A DNA stretch of 64,000 nt, from positions 81,995,691 to 82,059,690 of the forward strand of contig CM037877.1 of NCBI GenBank assembly GCA_021292165.1, given 5' to 3'. A program made the translations under genes and the position numbers. Every line of letters begins with the position of its first letter. Within the stretch, counting starts at the first letter, position 1. Origin of the DNA: Shinisaurus crocodilurus. Lineage: Eukaryota > Chordata > Lepidosauria > Squamata > Shinisauridae. Under the pieces are notes generated by a model. It was not told where the DNA came from and searched no databases. It saw nothing but the letters and a program-made list of their open reading frames with translations. Shown here in pieces: positions 12,201 through 20,400 of this stretch.

Positions 12201-14405
12201 TGAGGACAACCAAGCTTGCATAAGCATGGCTCAAAATGAAAAAAAGTAGGCCAAGAACCAAACACATTGATGTTCGTTACTCTCATGTAAAGGACTGTGT
12301 GCAAAAAGGGTGGGTAACACTCAAGTACTGTGCAACAGGGGATATGGTGGCAGATCTTTTCACAAAACCATTGCCTGTAGTAAGACACAGGAAACTAATG
12401 ATGGCACTAGGCCTCATTGAGTAAATGTAAACAAGATGTATCACAGCTTGTGGGGGGATGTTGTGACATGTAGCACAAACACCAGCTGTGGCACATTGTT
12501 GACATTTGAAAAAGTACAGAATGGCTGGAAAACAGGTCATGTTTTGTCTTCTACTTCCTGGCCCTTTCTCATGGGAAAAGTAGGTGTGAAAGAAATACGA
12601 GCTGGTCACATGGTTTGTACTTTCTGGTGACGTACTGATTTGTTAGCTTTCTGTTCTGTAGCCATTTTGGAGAGAGATGGAATTGCTTTATTCTTCTTCT
12701 CTCTGTTGCTCTGACTAGTGCTTGCTGGATTTAATGCAATCATGTAACGTCTTAGCTGAGGTGGAGTGAAATCAACTTGCTCCACTGGATTAATGCTTGC
12801 TATGCATTGTTCTCTGCACATGGACTGTAACAAGGGGATGTATGCTCTGTAGAATATACTTGCTATAGTAATAAACAGGTAGAACAAATAACCTGTGAAG
12901 TCTACGGAGTTATTTCCTTATTACTGGGATCTGCAGGAGGAGGCTGAACTGGCTGATATCCGATATGCTTGGAATGCTGCGTGGAGTGGGAGAGACAGGT
13001 CTGGACTTCTGTGTGTAGATTTATGGGCAGCTGCACACAGGAATAGGATTTTAAATCTTCCATCTCACATAAGTGAAGCGCTCTGTTTTTCCACGAGGCC
13101 GGCGGGCCTTGAGGGTGGGTTGCAGTACACACCTTCACACCATGCAGATACTGCAGGCGGTATGCTAAATCAGCATCCCCCACTCCGGAACCCTCCAGAT
13201 GTGACAGACGACAACTCCCATCATCCCCAGTCAGAATGGTCTCTGGCTGGGGGGGTGACGGGCGTTGCAGTCCAGCACATCCGGAGTGTGCCAGGTTGGG
13301 GAAGGCTGTGTTCAATGCACACAGAAGCCACCATTACTTGGCATGGCAGTAAACTCTGCTGAAATCCTAACAAATATAAGATTGAGGGTTAATCTGTCAA
13401 GTGCGTTACCATTTTCACCCCATTGACTCCCATGACAAACTAAGGAGGGAGGAAATTATGTTCTAATTATTTCTCCGTTTTCCTATGCTTATGTCAACAG
13501 CAACCACAACACACACACACACACACACACACACTGTTTCCTTTTGGACTTTTATGTATTATGGCTCCCTTAAAAAAGTACACACAGGAGGCAAGAACAA
13601 GGCACGTTTCATAGAGGGGTTCAGCCCATTTTTTTCTCCCAACTCAGAAGATGGTTTATTTGGAATTACAGCTCATACATGAAGTTCAGAACAACCAAGG
13701 GCTGACTGGAACCAGCACTGATGACTGGATCAGAGCAGTTACGAAAAAGGCAACTTCTAGAATATTCTCTTAATAATTTAAAATCAAATTGCTCTCCCAG
13801 ATATGAGGAAAAGTTGTTCTTTAAAATGATCTAGAGATTGTTTTAATCACAGCAGCACTTTGCGAGGGCCGCGTTCAACTAAGCAGTAGTGTTTCCTCAA
13901 CAAATGGGCTACTGTTTTTGAACACGAGGGCTTTTCTAGCCAGTCTTTCCCTCTGACCCCTCCCCTTACACCAACTCCTTCCTTCGTACCATTTTCAGTC
14001 ATCTGTGTAAAACAACCTTCCCCAACCTGGTGCCTTCCCAATGACTTTGACTACAACTCCCATCATCCATAGCCAGAATGGCTATGCTGACTGTGGATGA
14101 ACCGAGTCTAACGCATTTGGAGGGAACCAGGTTGGGGAAGGCTGGTGTAACACTATTGTCTACATCAGTGTTCTCCAACCTTGGGTCCCCAGATGTTTTT
14201 GGCCTATAACTCCCAGCATGCCCCAGCCAGCAGTGGGAGTTGTAGGCCAAAAACATCTGGGCCTCTGGGGACCCAAGGTTGGAGAGCACTGGTCTACCAC
14301 GAAGTGATACTACTGTCTTTCTTATTCGCCTCTGCAACTACCACCACCACCCACTCAGCTCCACCTACCTGCAGTCAGCCCTCCTCACTGCAACATGCAC
14401 ACACA

Positions 14406-14443
<38 letters not shown>

Positions 14444-17400
14444 AAAAGAGCACATTTTAACATGTGAAGTTGCTTGATTGCAACATTTCTGGTTGGGCTG
14501 AATTTCTAGGGAGGAAAAGCTTTCGACACTGGTTGAGGGAACTGAAATTACTTCTCTATCGCAAGTAGGGTCCTGCGGTGGAGTGCCACTTGTCCATTTC
14601 GGAAATGATGAAGAACTAATGCAATATGATAACATCATTTCTCCCTGGTACTGGCCTGGACTACATAGAAAGGCCACAGTTCTGCTTGTGTACAGACAAG
14701 ACAATGCCAGTGAGTTTCTAGGGGTCATACTACACAGGGCATTGATAGATTGATTTAAAGAATTTATACCCCGCCCTTCCCCAACAAGCCCAAAGCAGCC
14801 AACATCATAAGTTAAAATAATAATGTAACCATTTTAAGAACAGTTTGAAAGTAACAGCAAATACAATAAAGCAGTGATAAAACACTAAAACTACACAGAG
14901 AGAGAAAGATTCAAAGTACAAACTACCAACAAAAATAATTTAACCACAGCCATCAAAGCCACTTCAAAAAGAGAGCAACCATTTATGGCCCAAAAGCCTT
15001 CCTAAAAAGGAAGGTTTTTTTATCATCTTACGGAAGGCCATTGGAGAGGGGGCGAGGCGAGCCTCCCTCAGGAGGGAATTCCAGAGCCTGGGTGCAGCCA
15101 CTGGAAAGACCCTCTCCCCGGTTTCAAATAGGTGCATTTCTGGGAACGTTGTGGGACACTCTTGACAGTGATTCGGGCACTTGTAATTAATCACCTGTAG
15201 TTCCCCCCCACCCCCGCTTACAATCTTCAATGGGCAATTGGGAGAGGGAGAGATTAACCGGGGGGGGGGGTTATATGTGGGAAACTGGCAGAAAGCAAAG
15301 CATTAGGATATTAGGCTGGGTGACTGGCCAGATGGGCGATTAATAAATATAATAAGTAAATAATAAAATAAATATCCCTCGCTTCCCCGGTGTTTGCTTT
15401 AGTTAAAAGAACAGCAAACATAGGATGGGGTGGGGGGAGAACTACATGCAAGTAATGTCACATGTAGTTTGAGCCCAATAGGCTTTGAAAATGGAGTACA
15501 GGCAGTCCCCAGGTTACGAACGAGTTCTGTTCTTAAGAATGTCTTTAAGTTGAATTTGTATGTAAGTTGGAACAACATAGCGTCCTATACGTTAAGATCG
15601 GCATTTACGCAAATTGCGTAGTATACTACGCTATGTACTCTATGTAAACAATGTAGTGCCGGGGAACCCAGAAGTCTGTTCTTAAGTATGGGTTGTCTGT
15701 AAGTCGGACATTCTTAACTTGTGGACTGCCTGTACACACTCTGGGACCACTTTGCTGTGGCCACTTCTGTGTAATCTAGCAATTGGAATGGACTCTTTCA
15801 AGGCCTAGTCACCAGGGTAATGTAATAGTTAAGAGAATGAGCTTCAAGGCTGGCAGTTCCCTGCTCAAATCTCACCTGATACATGGGGGGGGGGGGAGGA
15901 TGCAGTAGTTATGGAGGGCTTCCCATGGCCCATGTCACTACAAATCTATTTTATTAATACTTAGAAACAAAGCTACAGTCCTGCAAAACTTAAATGTTTG
16001 TGGTAGGATCAGCTCTTTAAAAAGGCTTTAATCTAGCTATTGTTGTATTGTTCACAATATTTATTATTTCAGTAGTCAGCAGTCTAAATAAACTTAGCAT
16101 TCAAAGGGCTCTATAGAATGAATCCCAGAAGCTGCCCACATATTGAGATCAGTATGTAAGAAAAACACACTGCAAAAAGTACAAAATGTTTCCTCTCTAT
16201 ATTATATATATTTATACCTCGAATTAAAAACCAGGAACAGTAGACTTTTATTCTGACTGGGGGTGAAAAGTATGTTTATCCATGGAGTTTTGTCATTTTT
16301 CCTAGAACTGTACCTAAGGCTGCACAATTAAACACACTTGCTAGCAGTAAGCTCCACTTGAACACAGTGGGATTTAAGAACATAACATAAGAAAATAAGA
16401 AGAGCCATGCTGGAACAGACCAAGGGTCCATCTAGTCTAGCATTCTGTTCACACAGTGGCCAACCAGCTGCCCATGGGATCCCACAAACAGGTCATGAGT
16501 ACAACAGCACCTTCCTGATCATGTTCCCCAGCAACTGGAGTACATAGGCATACTGCCTCTGATACTGTAGGAAGCATACAGACAATCAGGACTAGTAGCC
16601 ATTGATAGCCTTCTCCTCCATGAATTTGTCCAGTCCCCTTGTAAAGCCCTCCAAATTGGTGGCTATCACTACATCATGTGTGAAGAAGTACTTCCTTTTA
16701 TCCAGTGCTTTTTTTCTGGAGAAAAGGGTACCGGAACTCTTGGATTACATTTCCTCGGGAGTACATGGCGATTAAATTGTAATGCAATTAATAGAAGAAA
16801 AGGTGCTGGGACTCAGTTCCGGTGAGTTTCACCAGAAAAAAAGCCCTGCTTTTATCTGTCCTGAATCTCCCACCAAACAGCTTCATGGGATGACCCTGGT
16901 TCTAGTACTATAAGAGAGGGAGAAAAATATCTCCCTGACCACTTTCTCCACACCATGCATAATTTTGTACACCTCTATCATGTCTCCCTTACTCGCTTTT
17001 TTTCTAAGCTAAACAATCCCAGCTGCTGTAACCTTTCCTCATCGGGGAGTTGCTCCAACCCCTTGATCATTTTAGTTGTCCTTTTCTGCACTTTCCCCAA
17101 CTCTACAATGTCCCTTTTTCGGTGCGGTGACCAGAACTGTACACAGTATTCTAAATGCGGTCACATTATAGGTTTGTATAGGGGCAGTAGATCTTAGTGG
17201 TTCTATTTTCAATTCCTTTCCTAATTATGCCTAACATGGAGTTTGCCTTTTTTACAGCAGCTGTACACTGGGTTGACATTTTCATCGAGCTGTCCACCAC
17301 AACCACAAGATCTCTTTCTTGGTCAGTCACCGCTAGCTCAGATCCCATAAGATTATACTTGAAGTTGGGATTTTTCACCCCAACATGCATTACTTTACAC

Positions 17401-20400
17401 TTGCTTACACTGAACCACATTTGCCATTTTGATGCCCATTCTCCCAGTTTGGAGAGATCCTTTTGGAGATCCCCTTTTTGTTTCTAGGGATGTACATTCT
17501 CGTCTTGGGCGGGCATAGCGGGGCCGAGATTGGCCCCGCTCACGCCCGCCCGAGACTCGCGCGCCTTACCCCTCCTGGGATCACCGCCTTGAGCCCACCG
17601 CACCGGATTGCGCTGGGCCCGTTGCGTCATTTCCCGCTGGCTGGAACTGATGCGACGGCACCCTGCGCCGGCGTGCTGGACCTCCACGCTGCATATTTTG
17701 TGGAGAAACCAGGGCAACGGCTTAAACAGCCCTGTTTTCTCCGCAAAATACGTAGCACGGGGGCCCAGTGCGACGGGGCCAGTGCGGTCAGCTTGGCGGG
17801 CTGGAGCGGCGCTCAGAAAAATGAGTTGGGGGGGCCGCCGGCGCGGAGAGTCGAGGTGGCAGCGAGGCAGCCCCCCCCCAAGGTCCGTGGACACTACTAG
17901 TTTTCACCACCCAAAATAATTTGGTGTCATCAGCAAACTTGGCCACTTCACTGCTCACTCCTGATTCCAGATCATTTATGAATAAGTTGAAATGCATTGG
18001 TCCCATGCAGATCCCTGTGGGACCCCACTGTTTACATCCTCCATTGGAAGAATTTACCATTTATTTACTCTCTACTTTCAGTTCTTTAACTAGTTACTGA
18101 TCCATAAGTGGGCAGTGCAATCCTATGAGGGTGCCCGCGACCCTCAGAACACGGAAGATTGCGGGCATCCTATGCAGGACAGGAGCAGCTCGGAGGATAG
18201 GATATCCATGCTCCCCTCACCCTGAAAAACATCTAGACGACCAATTGCAGCCATCTAGATGTTTCTTCTATCCTCGCGAGGAGGAGAGGCTGTGGCACTG
18301 CCTGGATTCCTCGGAATCCAGCAGAACCTCGCCCCTCCCCTCCCCCAGGAATGCCCCCCCCCCCGGAACTGAGCATGATCTTCTGAGCTCGGTTCCCTGC
18401 AGTTTCCTTCCAGCACAGAAAGAACTGCGCTGGGTACGAGGTTGGGGGGTGGCCGCTCCAGGGCAGTGACCTCAGAAGAGATGTCTGAGGTCGCAGCACC
18501 TTCCAGACCAAATCCTATGTGCCCCCAGACAAGGTCAGGGAAATGACGACAGCACATTTATTATGTGCTTTTGTCACCACTGTTTATTGCTTCTATTCTT
18601 TGTTTTTCATTTACCAGTACACTGCCCAGAGAACTCGGGTTATTGGGCAGTCTAAGGGTACAATCCTATGTCCCACCGACCTTGTCTGGGGGGGGCATAG
18701 GATTGGGGCTGGAAGCCCCTGCAACATCAGAAATCTTTTCCCAGGTTGCAGTGCCGCAGAGCACCCCTCCCCTCGTAGCCAGTGCGGTTCTTTCTGCGCC
18801 AGCAGGAAACTGAAGACGGTCTTCCGTCTTCGGTTCCTCTGTGTGTGTGGGATTCCTGGGGGCGAGGAGGGGAGGATCGAGGCTCCGGCAGATTCTAAGG
18901 AACCCAGGCAGCGCCTCATCCCCTCCTCCTGACAAGGAGAGGAAACACATCTGGATCGCCGGAATCAGCCATCTAGATGTTTTTGAGGGCGAGGGGAGCA
19001 TGGAGGATATCCTCTCCACCGCGCTCCTCAAGCCCTGAATAGGATGCCCACAATCCTCCAGGTTGGGAGGGTTGCGAGCACCCTCATAGGACTGCACTCT
19101 CCAAGTACAATAAATAAATACATAAATTAGCCTGCCCACCCGAAGTGAAATTAATTAATGAATTAACCTACCCAACTATTGTGCTCATCATCTGAGGCCT
19201 TACTCCATGTCCTGTTGCCTTCACAGGTAGGGGATGTGGGATTGGGCCTTTTAGTCTGAGGAACTCACACCTCAGAGAAGTTTGGTTGTCTCCTTCTCTT
19301 GTGGCTTTTCACCAGACATCTGATGCAGCTTGCATCTCTGTTTGCTGTTTCAATTGTTTTTAATGACTCTGCTTCACGGCTCTGCTTCTGAGTTTATTGT
19401 TATATTTTATGGAAATATAGATAAGTATATTTTTATGGATGAACATTATCGTCTATTCTAAGGCAGGGTAGAACAACTGTATAAAGAAATGTTATTTATT
19501 TTATGAAAGTATAATAAATAAATTATATAGCACTCATAGTTAAATAATTTGCACTTGCTCAAAAAGAAAAAAAAGAAAACCTGCAAGTAAATTTCATCCA
19601 GATGTGGCCTCCTGTTGTGGGAACTATTTGATTTGAGTTTCTCAATGTGGAATTTCTCTGTAAGCTTTATCTTTCATTTACCACTTTAGTCTCAATGACG
19701 GGAATACAATTAAACTGGTTTAAGTTTGTGAATTACTGTTACAATAGGGTGGCCTTTACAGAGGACAACCCCCTATTTGAAGGGATGTCAGAGGACAGTC
19801 CTTTATTTGAAGGTGTTTCCCTCTATTTGAAAGAGGTGTTTCCAGTCCAAGTCTGGTTTAAAAATAAAGAACCATAAGGGAGAGCAGAGGCCTCAAGGTT
19901 GCACATCAACAATTAGCTCCTGGACAGTAGACTGATTAGGCAGGCAGGTCACCTGGTCAGTCTGCTCGACTATGGTGAGACATATTGTATTTTTCTTTAC
20001 ATTCACATAATTATTTCCAAATTTGCATCTATACCTATAAATTAGCATATGCAAATGTTATGCAAACCTGTGTCCTCTCTTGTCTTTTTTTGGTAATGCA
20101 TTTCCTTTTTTTTTTTTTTTGGCAATACATACGTGGCCATCCCATGCTACAGGTACAGAACCAGGGGAACTGCCCAACCCACTTGGGCCCTCGTCACAAC
20201 AGACTCAACCTGAGAAGTGCCCCAAATATGTTTGCAGTTTCTGGCCTACTGCAAAATGCACACAGCCTCCCCTTCCTCCCTCTCTTGGATCAACAAAATA
20301 ACCTACTAGAAAAGTAAGGGAATATCTAAGAACTGGGGCAGAGATTCCAGCAGCTGGCTGCTCAGCATTGTTTATTTAACAGTATCCCTCCCCATGGAAC

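Larger units (their letters stand above)
7826..13137 (+). mobile_element. Ty1/copia LTR retrotransposon, recent but defective
   Basis: The 5,312-bp element has two 679-bp LTRs (7826-8504 and 12459-13137) that differ at only five positions by eye. It is flanked by a perfect 5-bp target duplication CACCA (7821-7825 and 13138-13142). The domain order is zinc knuckle, protease, integrase, reverse transcriptase, RNase H. Integrase before RT is the Ty1/copia order. Lesions: gag is reduced to scraps, a TAG stop lies at 10519-10521, and there is a frameshift near 12240. A G-rich polypurine tract (12452-12458) abuts the 3' LTR. No standard tRNA primer site was recognised after the 5' LTR. Confidence 0.93.
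16377..18111 (-). mobile_element. CR1-clade LINE, interrupted by two insertions
   Basis: On the minus strand, broken frames read [20 protein letters not shown] (near 17960), with the FADDT catalytic box, and [10 protein letters not shown] then [16 protein letters not shown] (17420-17290). These are RT and C-terminal parts of CR1 ORF2. The 3' end runs to 16377 with the AAGGGTCCATCTAGTCTAGC block shared with the copies at 52745 and 63711. A hAT MITE sits at 16703-16848 and a GC-rich foldback at 17488-17896. Confidence 0.88.
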
